64,000 nt of DNA from Candidatus Defluviilinea gracilis (GCA_016716235.1 JADJWS010000003.1:496001-560000), one strand, 5' to 3'. Numbered from the stretch's first letter, positions 1-8,290 are shown. Translations and numbers: made by a program. The notes: generated by a model not told the origin, from the sequence alone.

Positions 1-1221
1 GGCGACTCCGATCACTCCGCCTATCAATGCGGAAAGCCAGACAGGTCTATGGATAGACCGCAGCCAAAGAAACAACAACAACGTAGCCAGGCTGATGAAC
101 AGCGCCGTAGGCAATTCCGAGAGAAACAATTTGGAATTTGTAACATTATTGGCAAGTAGAACAGCGCCGTTAGAATTCACGTCGCGGAAGATCGTCAATA
201 GCGAAAGTCCCACGCCCAGGGGCCATCCGCCAATCTCCCTGCCCAACAGGTAGAGTATGACAGGAAAAAACGCAAGTAACAATGACTGAACGAATATGAC
301 ACGGAGATAACTTTGGTTTCCAAGCAAGTGAAACCAGGTTAACAAAGCGTCGTAAAACGGTCGCGAGGGAATTTCGGGCCAATGAAAGCCGTTCCCGGTC
401 AATGCTGATTGGGCATATTGAGCGTAGAAAAGAGGATCAGAAAAAGGATAAATTTCAAAATTAGGCGCGCGCGGAGGCGTCGCGGTAAAGCCAGGGTTGA
501 TAGGCTGGCTCCACCAAATAAACACAGTAAGCGCGTAGATCAACAAAGGCGCCCAAGATATGTTGATCAATAACTTTGCGCGAGATAAATAAGCAATGAC
601 TCCAATGATGAATAAAACAAACAGAATTTGCCATTCAAAATAAGGGACCGGTGGTCCGCCTAAGTTATCAATCGGAGTGATACCAACTCCGGTAATAATT
701 ATCAGAAAGCCCAAAATGACAAATAGACCAAGCGCGGCGACGAAGCCAATAAAAACAGGGCGCCACAGGTCAAAAATACCTTTAACTTGTTCATATCTGT
801 TCCGCCCGATCAAGAATGCACATTCAAGCCCGCAAAGACCAAACCAGAGTTGTAACGGCTGTATTCTAAGCGCGTAAGCTTCATATCTAGAAGAATGGTG
901 AAGTAAATTAAATAGTTCCAAACTAAGGATCGAAGAAAGCACGACCACAACAGAAGCAACATACAATGCGTCCCAAAACGCCTCGCGCTGTATAATCTTC
1001 AACCAGAAAGGCTGCCGCTCCAAAACCTTGTATCTGAGCGACAGTACAGCAAACAACGCCGCAGGGGCGAGCGCGGCGCTCATCAACATCAAGCGCGCGG
1101 GGGAAAAACCGAAAAGCGCGGGGTTTTCCGCATCCGTCGGAATCATGACGATCCACAGGAAGGCAATAAATCCCTGTAGACTCCACAAGCCAAACATCAA
1201 TTTACACTGACGGGCGGACAT
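1..1221 (-). CDS. Polytopic membrane protein, GT-C/GT39-like, partial
   Basis: An uninterrupted minus-strand reading frame of 407 codons begins at the ATG at 1219-1221 (MSARQCKLMF) and runs off the left edge, so the C-terminus is missing. The protein is very hydrophobic, with about eight predicted membrane segments in the visible part and a long soluble loop around residues 240-290. That loop contains PFSDPLFYAQYAQ and RPFYDALLTWFH, an acidic-plus-aromatic pattern like the first periplasmic loop of GT-C glycosyltransferases (dolichyl-phosphate-mannose or ArnT type). Such enzymes move sugars from lipid-phosphate donors at the membrane. The family call is inferred from topology and this loop only; an uncharacterised membrane protein is the alternative. 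That the frame is open is certain from the sequence. Confidence 0.6.
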   Translation of the reverse strand, partial: MSARQCKLMFGLWSLQGFIAFLWIVMIPTDAENPALFGFSPARLMLMSAALAPAALFAVLSLRYKVLERQPFWLKIIQREAFWDALYVASVVVVLSSILSLELFNLLHHSSRYEAYALRIQPLQLWFGLCGLECAFLIGRNRYEQVKGIFDLWRPVFIGFVAALGLFVILGFLIIITGVGITPIDNLGGPPVPYFEWQILFVLFIIGVIAYLSRAKLLINISWAPLLIYALTVFIWWSQPINPGFTATPPRAPNFEIYPFSDPLFYAQYAQSALTGNGFHWPEIPSRPFYDALLTWFHLLGNQSYLRVIFVQSLLLAFFPVILYLLGREIGGWPLGVGLSLLTIFRDVNSNGAVLLANNVTNSKLFLSELPTALFISLATLLLFLWLRSIHRPVWLSALIGGVIGVA

Positions 1222-1641
1222 CAACCTTATCCATTCAAATTATTCGGGTTCTGCGCTACGGAAATTGTCATTTCAGTTCAGGGAGCAATCATCAAGACAA
1301 CCATTATATACGAATACCATTCACACAACCTCTTCTAACCAACCCGCTCTCCACCTCTCTCATGGATATCTTTGGAATCTATCTTCAAAATTGAAACCCC
1401 AATGCGCGCAATTCCTCTAGCAGAATTGATCGAGTCTGACAATTACACTTCCTTTTCGTGAATTCACCACTGATGTGCATGAACTTCATGAATCAATCTC
1501 CAATCTCCAGTCTCCAATCTCAAATTTCCAGTCTCTACTCCCAACTCTCAATTCTCCAATCCTCTAATTCTCCGCTCTTTCAGCCGCCAGTCTCAAATCT
1601 CTAATTACCACCCTTCGACAAGCTCAGGGCAGGCTTACCAA
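1222..1641. other. 420-bp spacer, no gene seen
   Basis: I see no convincing coding frame or RNA gene here. Positions 1494-1607 are a pyrimidine-rich run of near-repeated words (CAATCTC, CCAGTCTC, CCAATTCTC). Positions 1611-1635 carry the motif TTCGACAAGCTCAGG; its reverse complement, slightly changed, recurs near 10845-10868. Confidence 0.6.
1494..1607. repeat. Degenerate pyrimidine word repeat
   Basis: Near-tandem words of 7-8 bases (CTCCAAT, CTCCAGT, CTCAATT) follow one another on the plus strand. The same words occur in reverse complement near 43790-43815 (GAGAATTGGGAGAATTAGAG), so this is a dispersed family and not local slippage alone. Confidence 0.6.
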
Positions 1642-2343
1642 TTACTCTCTGCTCCTCGGCTTCTCGGACTCCTCGATCAACTCTTGTGGAGTCGGCGCGC
1701 CGCAACTGGGACAAATATATTTTTCCTCAGAAGGCACATATCCGCGATTACAACTCGGACAATTGATCGAACGCGGTGCAACCGGCACTTCCACTTCTTT
1801 CACAACTTCTTTGGTCACTTCGCGTGTGCGTGTCCCACCGCCGCCTAAAACGACAACATTTCCAAGATTCGGCGCGTTCCATCCGCTCGAAGAAACCGAA
1901 CTGGATTTCGATCCGCCTGACGACACCTTTGATTTCGATCCCGAAGACCGCGACGAGCCGCCGCCTTTCGACTCGCCCAACACGAAGAACAACACAGCGA
2001 CGATCACCACCGCCGCCAACGTGAGGAACACAATGATCGCGGTTAATCGAATTGCGCGAGGGATGTTGTACAACTCATAGCCATAACTGAACAGGAACAC
2101 GCCGCCGACATAAAATGGAAAGAGCAAGCCGATCAGAATCAGCCCTGTGCTTTGATCAAGCCGGGTTTCAATCCAGGTGAGATAAGCGACAAGGATGATC
2201 GTGCCTAACGCGCCCAACGCGACGAGTCCGCCGGGCACCATGATGTGCAATGGCTTGCCGGGCTTTGAATCATCGTGGTCGTATTCAACGACCTCATGCG
2301 TCTTCGCGGCAACCTGCCGCGCGCGATATTGTGATTGGGACAT
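1642..2343 (-). CDS. Membrane protein with C-terminal zinc ribbon
   Basis: 233 residues. A short cytoplasmic N-terminus (1-30) is followed by three hydrophobic segments at about 32-55, 66-88 and 98-122. Next comes a low-complexity Ser/Gly/Lys linker (about 124-160), then a Val/Glu stretch, and finally a zinc ribbon with two CPSC pairs about 16 residues apart (CPSCNRGYV ... CPSCGAP). Four cysteines in this arrangement would bind one zinc. The start is supported by GGAGG-like sequence (GGAAGGAGTTAAT) just before the ATG. I recognise no named family; a sensor or scaffold that displays a zinc ribbon at the membrane is possible but unproven. The next upstream gene on this strand encodes a sugar-binding lipoprotein, separated by a repeat-filled 107-bp gap. 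Confidence 0.75.
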   Translation of the reverse strand: MSQSQYRARQVAAKTHEVVEYDHDDSKPGKPLHIMVPGGLVALGALGTIILVAYLTWIETRLDQSTGLILIGLLFPFYVGGVFLFSYGYELYNIPRAIRLTAIIVFLTLAAVVIVAVLFFVLGESKGGGSSRSSGSKSKVSSGGSKSSSVSSSGWNAPNLGNVVVLGGGGTRTREVTKEVVKEVEVPVAPRSINCPSCNRGYVPSEEKYICPSCGAPTPQELIEESEKPRSRE

Positions 2344-2344
2344 A

Positions 2345-2455
2345 TTAACTCCTTCCGTCCTGAGCGGAGGACTGAGCGTTCGTTGCGAAGTCCGCAGACG
2401 AAGGACGCTTCGTCTGCGCTCGCCTAACGGCTCGCTCCGCTCAGCGCGACTTACT
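2345..2455. repeat. GC-rich palindromic spacer repeat
   Basis: Contains GCAGACGAAG followed four bases later by its inverse CTTCGTCTGC, plus words (CTGAGCGGAG, CTCCGCTCAG) that recur at 5330-5365 and 6190-6255. It fills the gap between two minus-strand genes. Confidence 0.6.
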
Positions 2456-3860
2456 TCGACAACTCTTCCGCTGTCTGATCCATCTGAGTCAAAATGACAG
2501 GCACCTGCCCCTCTGTCAGATCGGGATGGCGGATGGTGTCAAACATATCACGGAAACCATCTTCCAACATGACTCGTACGAGCCGCCATGATGAAAGTTG
2601 CGGTGTCACTTCGCCGCTTGATAGATACGTCACTGCTTCTGCCCACTGGGGATGATCGGCTGAATAATCGGCGAGCAGGTCCACCGTCGAGGAACGAAGC
2701 GGGAAAAGTCCCGTGCTTCTCACCCAGTCCGCTTGAGTCTCCGAGGAAAGCATCCAGCGGATGAACAGCCACGAGGCGAGTTGAGTCGCGTCGTCCGAAT
2801 TGAACACGATGAACGACGAGCCGTAGACGACGAGCGCGTCGCGATCGGCGCCGGGGAATGGGAGGGCGATCCATTCGTCGGTGTTGCTCGCGGCAGAAAA
2901 CGCGCGGGAGAGATTCGGAAATTCTTCGAGGCTCGCGGTGACGAACAATGCCTGCCGCGCCGCGAAACGATCATACACAGAGAGATCGGGCGACGCGACC
3001 CACGCGCAACTTTTTTGTTGCAGTGATTTCAAATATTTGAACGCGTCAATGTTGCCGGGCGCGAGGAAACGATAACCATCTGCCTCTTGCGCGCCGCCGT
3101 TGAAGGCGAACATCCACGAAAGCGCGTTGTGCGCGTCCGCGTCGATCAACCAGCCGCCGAGCGAATCGTTGGCGGTATCGGAATCTTTCGTGAGCGCGAT
3201 GTGCGCCGCGCAGGCTTGCGCCTCAAACTCGGAAGAATTTTGAGGCGGCGAGTCAAACCCAAGTTGGCGCGCCCAAGTTGAATTGTAGAGAATGAAGCGC
3301 GCTGTCCGTTGCGCGGGCGCGCCGAATCGTTTGCCGTCCACTTCATCCTGCCGCCAGATCACGTTCGCAAAATCCGACATGTCGAGCGCGCTCATTCCAA
3401 ACTCGACATCATGCGCGTATGGATTCAGGTCAAGCACATCGTCGCCCCACGCGAGCGCGTGCTCGGGCAACGCGATCACAATTTGCGGATTGCTGGACTC
3501 CTCCAGCGCGGCGGAGGTCTGCGAAAAAATTTCGTTGTAATTATCTTTTGATTCCGCGTTGACGACGATGCCCCACTCATTCGTCGAATTAAATTTTTCG
3601 ACTTGCGACTCGAACAGACTCGCCTCCGCGCCGAACCATGGATGCCAGACGTTGACCTGCTTCCCGCGCAACGCTTCTTTCTCGACGCCAAGCTGGCTCG
3701 CGGCAGGCGTCGGCGTTTTCACGTCTTCAATATTTGGCGTCGCGCTCGGACGAGGCGTTTGCGTAGTTGAGTCGGTTGAGGTCGGTGCGCAGGCGGAAAT
3801 AATGAAAATGAATAACAAAAATACGGTGAGGAATTTTCTGATTGGCATTGAAACTCGCAT
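2451..3860 (-). CDS. Extracellular sugar-binding lipoprotein of an ABC importer
   Basis: 469 residues. The N-terminus is a lipoprotein signal: a basic start, a hydrophobic core and the lipobox IISAC, with Cys24 as the lipidation site. A Thr/Pro/Ser linker (about 27-55) follows, as is usual for surface lipoproteins in this phylum. The rest matches the bacterial extracellular solute-binding family 1: VNVWHPWFGAE near residue 70, then two alpha/beta lobes. Its role would be to capture an oligosaccharide outside the membrane. No permease or ATPase genes lie next to it, so the importer partners must be elsewhere. The ATG at 3860 lies 7 nt after a TATAAT box, which fits a leaderless mRNA; the internal ATG at 3848 is the alternative start. 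Confidence 0.85.
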   Translation of the reverse strand: MRVSMPIRKFLTVFLLFIFIISACAPTSTDSTTQTPRPSATPNIEDVKTPTPAASQLGVEKEALRGKQVNVWHPWFGAEASLFESQVEKFNSTNEWGIVVNAESKDNYNEIFSQTSAALEESSNPQIVIALPEHALAWGDDVLDLNPYAHDVEFGMSALDMSDFANVIWRQDEVDGKRFGAPAQRTARFILYNSTWARQLGFDSPPQNSSEFEAQACAAHIALTKDSDTANDSLGGWLIDADAHNALSWMFAFNGGAQEADGYRFLAPGNIDAFKYLKSLQQKSCAWVASPDLSVYDRFAARQALFVTASLEEFPNLSRAFSAASNTDEWIALPFPGADRDALVVYGSSFIVFNSDDATQLASWLFIRWMLSSETQADWVRSTGLFPLRSSTVDLLADYSADHPQWAEAVTYLSSGEVTPQLSSWRLVRVMLEDGFRDMFDTIRHPDLTEGQVPVILTQMDQTAEELSK

Positions 3861-3867
3861 AAATTAG

Positions 3868-3873
3868 ATTATA
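3868..3873 (-). promoter_or_regulatory. -10 box TATAAT, 7 nt before the lipoprotein ATG
   Basis: Minus-strand TATAAT with exactly 7 nt to the A of the ATG at 3860. Transcription would begin at or next to the start codon. No good -35 hexamer and no ribosome-binding site are seen. Confidence 0.5.
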
Positions 3874-3881
3874 GCGTCAAC

Positions 3882-4031
3882 GACCCCGAAGGGGTCGCAT
3901 GATTATAGATGACGATATGAAAATTTCAAATCCCGAAGGGATGACATACATTGGTCGCTATGTCATCCCTTCGGGATTTCGTGTCATTTCATCTTCATCT
4001 AGAATCCTACCATCCCTTCGGGATTGGGAGT
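3882..4031. repeat. Palindromic CCCGAAGGG repeat cluster
   Basis: Includes GACCCCGAAGGGGTC (3882-3896) and a perfect 19-bp inverted repeat, 3929-3947 against 3960-3978 (AATCCCGAAGGGATGACAT and its complement, 12-base loop), then ATCCCTTCGGGATTGGG. The same family recurs at 10811-10826 and 30098-30265. It lies between convergent or tandem minus genes and could form strong hairpins in RNA. Confidence 0.8.
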
Positions 4032-4033
4032 CA

Positions 4034-5266
4034 TCAATACGCCATCATCGGGATCGGGGTGAAGAGCAAAACAAAAACGATGAGCATCACAAATCCCAAC
4101 ACGCGGCGGCGGGAGTCGAGTTCGGTGATGTCGTCAAGCGGCTGTGCGCGGACGTTGCCCAGCCAGTACAAGATGAACACCCACAGAAGCCAACTGAAGT
4201 TGAACGATTCGAGCGAAAGAGTCAGCAGGGATGGGAGAATGCTCAACGCGATCAACGTTCCGATGGCGAAGGGAAAAATCTTCCGCGCTTTATCGCCGAA
4301 CAAGCCGTACGCCACGTGACCGCCATCGAGCGTCCCAACTGGGATGAGATTCAACGCGGTGACGAGCAGTCCCGCCCAGCCAGCGAGCGCGACCGAATGA
4401 AGTTGCACGTCCATGCCGCCGAAGGGAATGGGCGAACCTGAGAAAAAATATTGAAGCCAATACACGGCTTGCGACAATCCGCCGGTGCTGACGGGCGCGG
4501 GCAACAATTGACCGAACACCATGAACTTAGAAAACAGGTAAAAGATCGAATTCCCTTCGAGGAAACCAGACATACCTTCAGGCGCATGTTGAATTGGACC
4601 CAAATTCGAAAGCGACAATCCGATGAACAGAACGGGAAGCGCGACGATGAGACCCGCGATCGGTCCCGCCACGCCCACATCAAACAGCACACGTTTGTTC
4701 TTCGGGATGCCGCGCATGGCGATAAACGCGCCAAACGTCCCCAACGGGCTGATCATCGGCGCGGGCAAAAAATACGGCAACGTGGCAGGGACTTTATAAA
4801 TGCGACAAGCAATGTAATGTCCCATTTCATGGGCGAACAAAATACCCATCATGCTCAGCGCGAAGGGCCAGCCCGAAAGAATATTGAGGAGCAGATACAT
4901 GAAGGGAAACGATCCGTCCGCTGGCACGGCGCTTGGGGGAATTTCAACCCCCGTGAGCAACATGCTGATGATCGTGAGAATAAAAAGGATGATGTTGATG
5001 TGTACCCGCGTATTCGTCCGCGGCGTTGGGAGGCTTTGCACAAGAAAAATGACTTGCCTGCCGTCTTCGCCTTTTCTGAACAACGGGGTGAGGTTGAAGC
5101 CGCGAACCGCGTCGGCGAGTTGATCGTACGCGGCGACAGTGTCTTCGCCGAGCAGGTGTCCGCGATAACGGACGATCCACTCGCGCGGGTCGCCCGCGGT
5201 CACATCGTCAACGCGGAAGATTTTTGAAACGTGGGAGGTGAGAATTTCGATTTCGGGGAGGGACAT
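4034..5266 (-). CDS. M50-family membrane metalloprotease (site-2 protease-like)
   Basis: 410 residues from the ATG at 5266, chosen because AAGGA lies 5-6 nt upstream; an ATG 21 bases further out lacks this. The zinc site HEMGH is at residues 146-150 inside a membrane segment. The second M50 signature, GTLDGGHVAYGLFG, lies in a later segment and supplies the Asp ligand. About seven to eight hydrophobic segments follow a soluble N-terminal domain of about 85 residues. This layout fits the S2P/EcfE superfamily, group with a cytosolic N-terminal domain, which cleaves transmembrane substrates. The substrate cannot be told from the neighbours. Confidence 0.88.
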   Translation of the reverse strand: MSLPEIEILTSHVSKIFRVDDVTAGDPREWIVRYRGHLLGEDTVAAYDQLADAVRGFNLTPLFRKGEDGRQVIFLVQSLPTPRTNTRVHINIILFILTIISMLLTGVEIPPSAVPADGSFPFMYLLLNILSGWPFALSMMGILFAHEMGHYIACRIYKVPATLPYFLPAPMISPLGTFGAFIAMRGIPKNKRVLFDVGVAGPIAGLIVALPVLFIGLSLSNLGPIQHAPEGMSGFLEGNSIFYLFSKFMVFGQLLPAPVSTGGLSQAVYWLQYFFSGSPIPFGGMDVQLHSVALAGWAGLLVTALNLIPVGTLDGGHVAYGLFGDKARKIFPFAIGTLIALSILPSLLTLSLESFNFSWLLWVFILYWLGNVRAQPLDDITELDSRRRVLGFVMLIVFVLLFTPIPMMAY

Positions 5267-5287
5267 GTGTTTCCTTGTTGGCATCAT

Positions 5288-5370
5288 GTCACTCTGAGGG
5301 AGCGATAGCGACCGAAGAGTCTTGCTGGTCGTGTTGGAGATCCTTCGCTTCGCTCAGGATGACATGGGTA
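5288..5370. repeat. Dispersed repeat of the TCCTTCGCTTCGCTCAGGATGAC type
   Basis: A word pair (GTCACTCTGAGGGAGCG and CTTCGCTCAGGATGACA) that can pair as a long imperfect hairpin. Related words occur at 2345-2455 and 6176-6265. It lies between the protease gene and tRNA-Sec. Confidence 0.6.
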
Positions 5371-5377
5371 GTCTAGG

Positions 5378-5471
5378 CGAGAGTGGATGGGAGTCGAACC
5401 CACCGCGGCACGCAACGCGTCCCACCACAGGTTTTGAAGACCAGGAAGCCCACCGGGACCTAACCACTCCC
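5378..5471 (-). tRNA. selC: tRNA-Sec (anticodon UCA)
   Basis: 94 nt with the features that set selenocysteine tRNA apart from all others. The acceptor stem has 8 bp (GGGAGTGG with CCACTCTC) and discriminator G. The D stem has 6 bp with a 4-nt loop (AGGTCC CGGT GGGCTT). The anticodon loop is CTTCAAA, giving UCA. The variable arm is long: about 9 bp with one mismatch. The T arm has 5 bp (GTGGG TTCGACT CCCAT). The anticodon stem has one U-U mismatch. CCA is not encoded. It reads UGA as selenocysteine when a SECIS element and SelB are present, so the organism should also carry selA, selB and selD; none is in this window. The bacterial selC pattern is matched from memory. Confidence 0.88.
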
Positions 5472-5526
5472 AAGCGCAAGGATAATCGAAGCAAGAAGGC
5501 TTTGCAAGGAAGTTTATCAGTGAGCG

Positions 5527-5880
5527 TTAAGGTCTAGCTTGCTCAATCATTTGTTGAACGGTTTGAGAAATATACGGGAAGAGCAACACGCCCGCCGTAA
5601 CAAAACATAACATGGCAAGCAAGGTAACACCGCCTGCCCAGACTGCGAATAACGCGAGCGCGCGTCCGTTTGTGCCGTCGGTGCGGGTTTCGCGGAGGGC
5701 GATGAATCCGAGGATCAGCGCGGCGAGGGAAAGGACAAAGCCCGGCGGGTAACAGATCAGCGCGGTGAGTGGGACGGGCAAGAAGCCCGCGCACAACGCG
5801 AGGACGGCGAGAATGGATAACACAAATCCGAGCAGGGCTTTGCGGTTGAAGGAGGAGATGGGGATGAATTCGGGAGTCAT
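5527..5880 (-). CDS. Small membrane protein, DUF4190-like
   Basis: 117 residues with three hydrophobic segments (about 14-35, 43-62 and 75-103). The middle pair with the turn LGFIALRETR resembles the two-helix DUF4190 domain, often found in small proteins of unknown role. No ribosome-binding site is obvious before the ATG at 5880. It stands alone between tRNA-Sec and tRNA-Pro, all on the minus strand. Function unknown. Confidence 0.65.
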   Translation of the reverse strand: MTPEFIPISSFNRKALLGFVLSILAVLALCAGFLPVPLTALICYPPGFVLSLAALILGFIALRETRTDGTNGRALALFAVWAGGVTLLAMLCFVTAGVLLFPYISQTVQQMIEQARP

Positions 5881-5892
5881 GTTTTTATCAAA

Positions 5893-5908
5893 AAGACCTC
5901 ACAGGTCT
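5893..5908. repeat. Small palindrome AGACCTCACAGGTCT
   Basis: A 6-bp arm inverted repeat just upstream of the small membrane gene. The same word recurs as AGACCTGTGAGGTCT at 51254-51268. Confidence 0.6.
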
Positions 5909-5917
5909 CTCTAAATA

Positions 5918-5948
5918 GATACGACGGCAGTTCAACTGCCGTCGTATC
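5918..5948. terminator. Strong hairpin after tRNA-Pro
   Basis: Perfect 13-bp inverted repeat (GATACGACGGCAG and its complement) with a 5-nt loop, 9 nt past the 3' end of tRNA-Pro. There is no clear T-run, so it may act as an RNA-processing or weak termination hairpin. Confidence 0.5.
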
Positions 5949-5956
5949 GGATTCAG

Positions 5957-6030
5957 TCGGGGCGACAGGATTTGAACCTGCGACCCCTTGCACCCCATGC
6001 AAGTGCGCTACCGGGCTGCGCCACGCCCCG
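5957..6030 (-). tRNA. tRNA-Pro (anticodon GGG)
   Basis: 74 nt cloverleaf. Acceptor CGGGGCG pairs with CGCCCCG, discriminator A. T8 and the GCGC D stem are in place. The anticodon stem CTTGC/GCAAG encloses ATGGGGT, anticodon GGG. The T arm is GCAGG TTCAAAT CCTGT. CCA is not encoded. A promoter lies about 100 nt upstream. Confidence 0.95.
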
Positions 6031-6140
6031 AATGATTCGTTGCGGATGTGACATAACGACCCTGGCGCTCTCAGCGCCATGCGCTTACCGATACGTCATT
6101 CTCCGATCAACTAGGGAAAAGTCCCCGGTGACAGGGCGGG

Positions 6141-6169
6141 ATTATAGCCCCGTTTCATCATTCTTGCAA
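6141..6169 (-). promoter_or_regulatory. Promoter for tRNA-Pro transcript
   Basis: Minus-strand TTGCAA (6164-6169), 17-bp spacer, TATAAT (6141-6146). The predicted transcript starts near 6134, so a leader of about 100 nt precedes the tRNA; it contains a TGGCGCT/AGCGCCA hairpin. Confidence 0.65.
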
Positions 6170-6175
6170 CAAAAT

Positions 6176-6265
6176 AATTTTTCCGTCATTGCTTCGTCGG
6201 CTGCTCTTCGTCTGCGCTCGTTGTCACTCGCTCCGCTCAGAGCGAGCCTTCTCGCAATGACGGGG
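6176..6265. repeat. Dispersed CGTCATTGC...GCAATGACG inverted repeat
   Basis: Ends are CCGTCATTGC and GCAATGACGG, with CTTCGTCTGCGCTCG and CGCTCAGAGCGAG words between them. This is an imperfect long palindrome of the kind spread through the genome, placed just upstream of the bifunctional-nuclease promoter. Confidence 0.65.
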
Positions 6266-6279
6266 GTGTTGTAACTGCA

Positions 6280-6308
6280 ATGACATCCATCATTGAATGG
6301 TGTACAAT
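6280..6308 (+). promoter_or_regulatory. Promoter of the nuclease-dnaB operon
   Basis: ATGACA (6280-6285), 17-bp spacer, TACAAT (6303-6308). Start predicted near 6315, giving a leader of about 18 nt that includes the ribosome-binding site TTGGAG. Confidence 0.65.
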
Positions 6309-6332
6309 AGAAAAACTCGTTTGGAGTTTCCC

Positions 6333-6923
6333 ATGGCAAACATGATCGAAGTGCAAATAGACAGCGTCCGCGTTCACTTGATGACGCCCAACCGCTTGGT
6401 TGTGCTGAAACAAGTTAACGAAGATCGCTATTTACCCATCTGGGTCGGCGTGTATGAAGCGGAGGCGATCACGGTCGCGTTACAGGAAGTGGAAGTGAGC
6501 CGTCCGCTTACGCATGACCTGCTCAAGAATGTGTTCAACGCATTCAACGCGCGCATCACGCGCATCGAGATCGTCAAGCTGGAGAACGATACTTATTACG
6601 GCGCGATCATCGCGGATGTGAACGGTAAAGAAGTGCGGATCGACTCGCGCTCGTCGGACGCGATCGCGTTGTCGGTGCGGGCGCACGTGCCGATCCTCGT
6701 CCACGCGAGCGTGATGGACGTGGCGAGCATCGTCCCTGAGCAGGATATGCCCGAAGGGGAGATTCCGCCGCAGAAAAGCGAACCAGCTCCCCTGTCGAAA
6801 GAAGGAGCCGAGCGTTTATCCGTCTTCGAAAATTTTTTGGATAAACTCAACTTCGATAAACCCGATGAAAATAAATCCGAGGACGACTCTTCCGATAAAC
6901 CGAAAAAGCCAAAGAAAAAATGA
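6333..6923 (+). CDS. Bifunctional nuclease (BFN/DUF151) family protein
   Basis: 196 residues. The ATG at 6333 is chosen because TTGGAG stands 7 nt upstream. The first ~135 residues match the BFN/DUF151 domain (PF02577): VRVHLMTPNRLVVLKQ, then YLPIWVGVYEAEAI and VRIDSRSSDAIALSVR, the conserved core of these small DNA/RNA-cleaving or binding proteins. The C-terminal ~50 residues are a charged tail (Glu/Lys/Asp) ending in PKKPKKK, likely disordered and nucleic-acid contacting. The stop overlaps the start of dnaB (ATGA), so the two are translationally coupled; this suggests a role near replication, but that is inference. Confidence 0.87.
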   Translation: MANMIEVQIDSVRVHLMTPNRLVVLKQVNEDRYLPIWVGVYEAEAITVALQEVEVSRPLTHDLLKNVFNAFNARITRIEIVKLENDTYYGAIIADVNGKEVRIDSRSSDAIALSVRAHVPILVHASVMDVASIVPEQDMPEGEIPPQKSEPAPLSKEGAERLSVFENFLDKLNFDKPDENKSEDDSSDKPKKPKKK

Positions 6924-8290
6924 ACGACTTCCTGCCCAATGAAACTGCCCCCGCCGCATCAACGGTAGTGCCGCATAGCCGCGAAGCCGAAGAAGCCGTC
7001 GTTGGGGCGGTGTTCATTAACCCTGAGGTGTATTACGATGTCGCGCAGTTTTTGAGCGCGGACGATTTTTACATCCACCGTCACAAGTGGATCTGGGAAT
7101 CGTTCACGAGCCTGCACGAACAACGCATCCCCATCGACCTGCTGACTGTTTCGAACGAACTCGACAAGCGCGGTCAACTCGGCGAACTCGGCGGACCCGC
7201 GTACCTCACCGCGTTGGTGAATCAAGTGCCGTCGTCGCTCAACGCGGAATCGTACGGGCACATTGTGGAGGGACATTCGATCCGTCGCAAGATGATCGAC
7301 GCGGCGAACAAGATCGCTTCGATTGCGTACAACGAGAAGACGAACGTTGACGATGTGATGGATGAGGCGGAGAAGGCGGTCTTCAACGTCAGCGAGCGGC
7401 GGCTCAAACACGACCTTCAGCCGATCTCCAATGTGTTGAGCGAGTATTATGACCGAATTGATACGCTCGCCAAACGCCCCGATAAAATTGTCGGTGTGCC
7501 GACGGGATTCATTGACCTCGACAAAATGCTCACGGGTTTACAACCATCGGACCTGTTGATTATCGCGGGCCGACCTGGCCAGGGTAAAACGGGCTTTCTT
7601 CTTTCCATCGCAAAGAACGCGGGGTTGACACACAAAAAGCATGTGGCTATTTTTTCATTGGAAATGTCCAACGAACAAGTTGTGCAGAGATTGATCGCGC
7701 AAGAGACGGGAATCGACTCGCAACGTCTGCGGACGGGAAAGTTGCAAGAGAACGAGTGGCCCCTGTTCACACACTCGATTGAAGTGTTCGGCGATACGCA
7801 CATTTATCTCGACGACACGCCCGCGATCACGCCTTTGCAATTAAGAACAAAATGCAGAAGACTTCACCTTGAGTTTGGTCTCGACCTCATCATCATTGAT
7901 TACCTCCAACTCATGGGCGGCGACACGCGCACCGATAACCGCGTGCAGGAAGTTTCATACATCTCGCGCAATCTCAAAGTGCTGGCGCGCGAGTTGAATG
8001 TACCCGTCCTTGCGGCGGCGCAGCTGAGTCGCGCGGTGGAGCAACGCTCGGATAAACGTCCTGTGCTATCGGATTTGAGAGAATCGGGATCTTTAGAGCA
8101 GGACGCCGACATCGTGATGTTCATCTATCGTCCCGACCAGTACGAGAAAGATACGGTGAAGCAAAACGTGGCTGAGATCATTGTGGCGAAGCATCGTAAT
8201 GGTCCCGTTGGGAGCGTGGAGCTGGTCTTCCGCGGCGCGTTGGCGAAATTCGAGAATGCGGCGACGAGGGTGTTTAAACCTAACGAATGA
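6920..8290 (+). CDS. dnaB: Replicative DNA helicase DnaB
   Basis: 456 residues, the usual length. The N-terminal domain (about 17-120) is the DnaB primase-interaction bundle, starting at PHSREAEEAVVGA. The RecA-like C-terminal domain has Walker A GRPGQGKT at 217-224, SLEMSNEQVVQRL after it, and Walker B IIIDYLQLM near 325-332. It unwinds DNA at the replication fork as a hexameric ring. Its ATG overlaps the stop of the nuclease gene by 4 bases. Downstream lie a DnaD-like gene and a DnaC-like loader, so helicase and probable loaders are transcribed together. No intein is present. Confidence 0.97.
   Translation: MNDFLPNETAPAASTVVPHSREAEEAVVGAVFINPEVYYDVAQFLSADDFYIHRHKWIWESFTSLHEQRIPIDLLTVSNELDKRGQLGELGGPAYLTALVNQVPSSLNAESYGHIVEGHSIRRKMIDAANKIASIAYNEKTNVDDVMDEAEKAVFNVSERRLKHDLQPISNVLSEYYDRIDTLAKRPDKIVGVPTGFIDLDKMLTGLQPSDLLIIAGRPGQGKTGFLLSIAKNAGLTHKKHVAIFSLEMSNEQVVQRLIAQETGIDSQRLRTGKLQENEWPLFTHSIEVFGDTHIYLDDTPAITPLQLRTKCRRLHLEFGLDLIIIDYLQLMGGDTRTDNRVQEVSYISRNLKVLARELNVPVLAAAQLSRAVEQRSDKRPVLSDLRESGSLEQDADIVMFIYRPDQYEKDTVKQNVAEIIVAKHRNGPVGSVELVFRGALAKFENAATRVFKPNE

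Noticed and set aside
3882..4031. Possible CRISPR array because of repeated CCCGAAGGG words
   Set aside because: Repeats are palindromic arms of unequal spacing, no constant direct repeat or spacers, and no cas genes.
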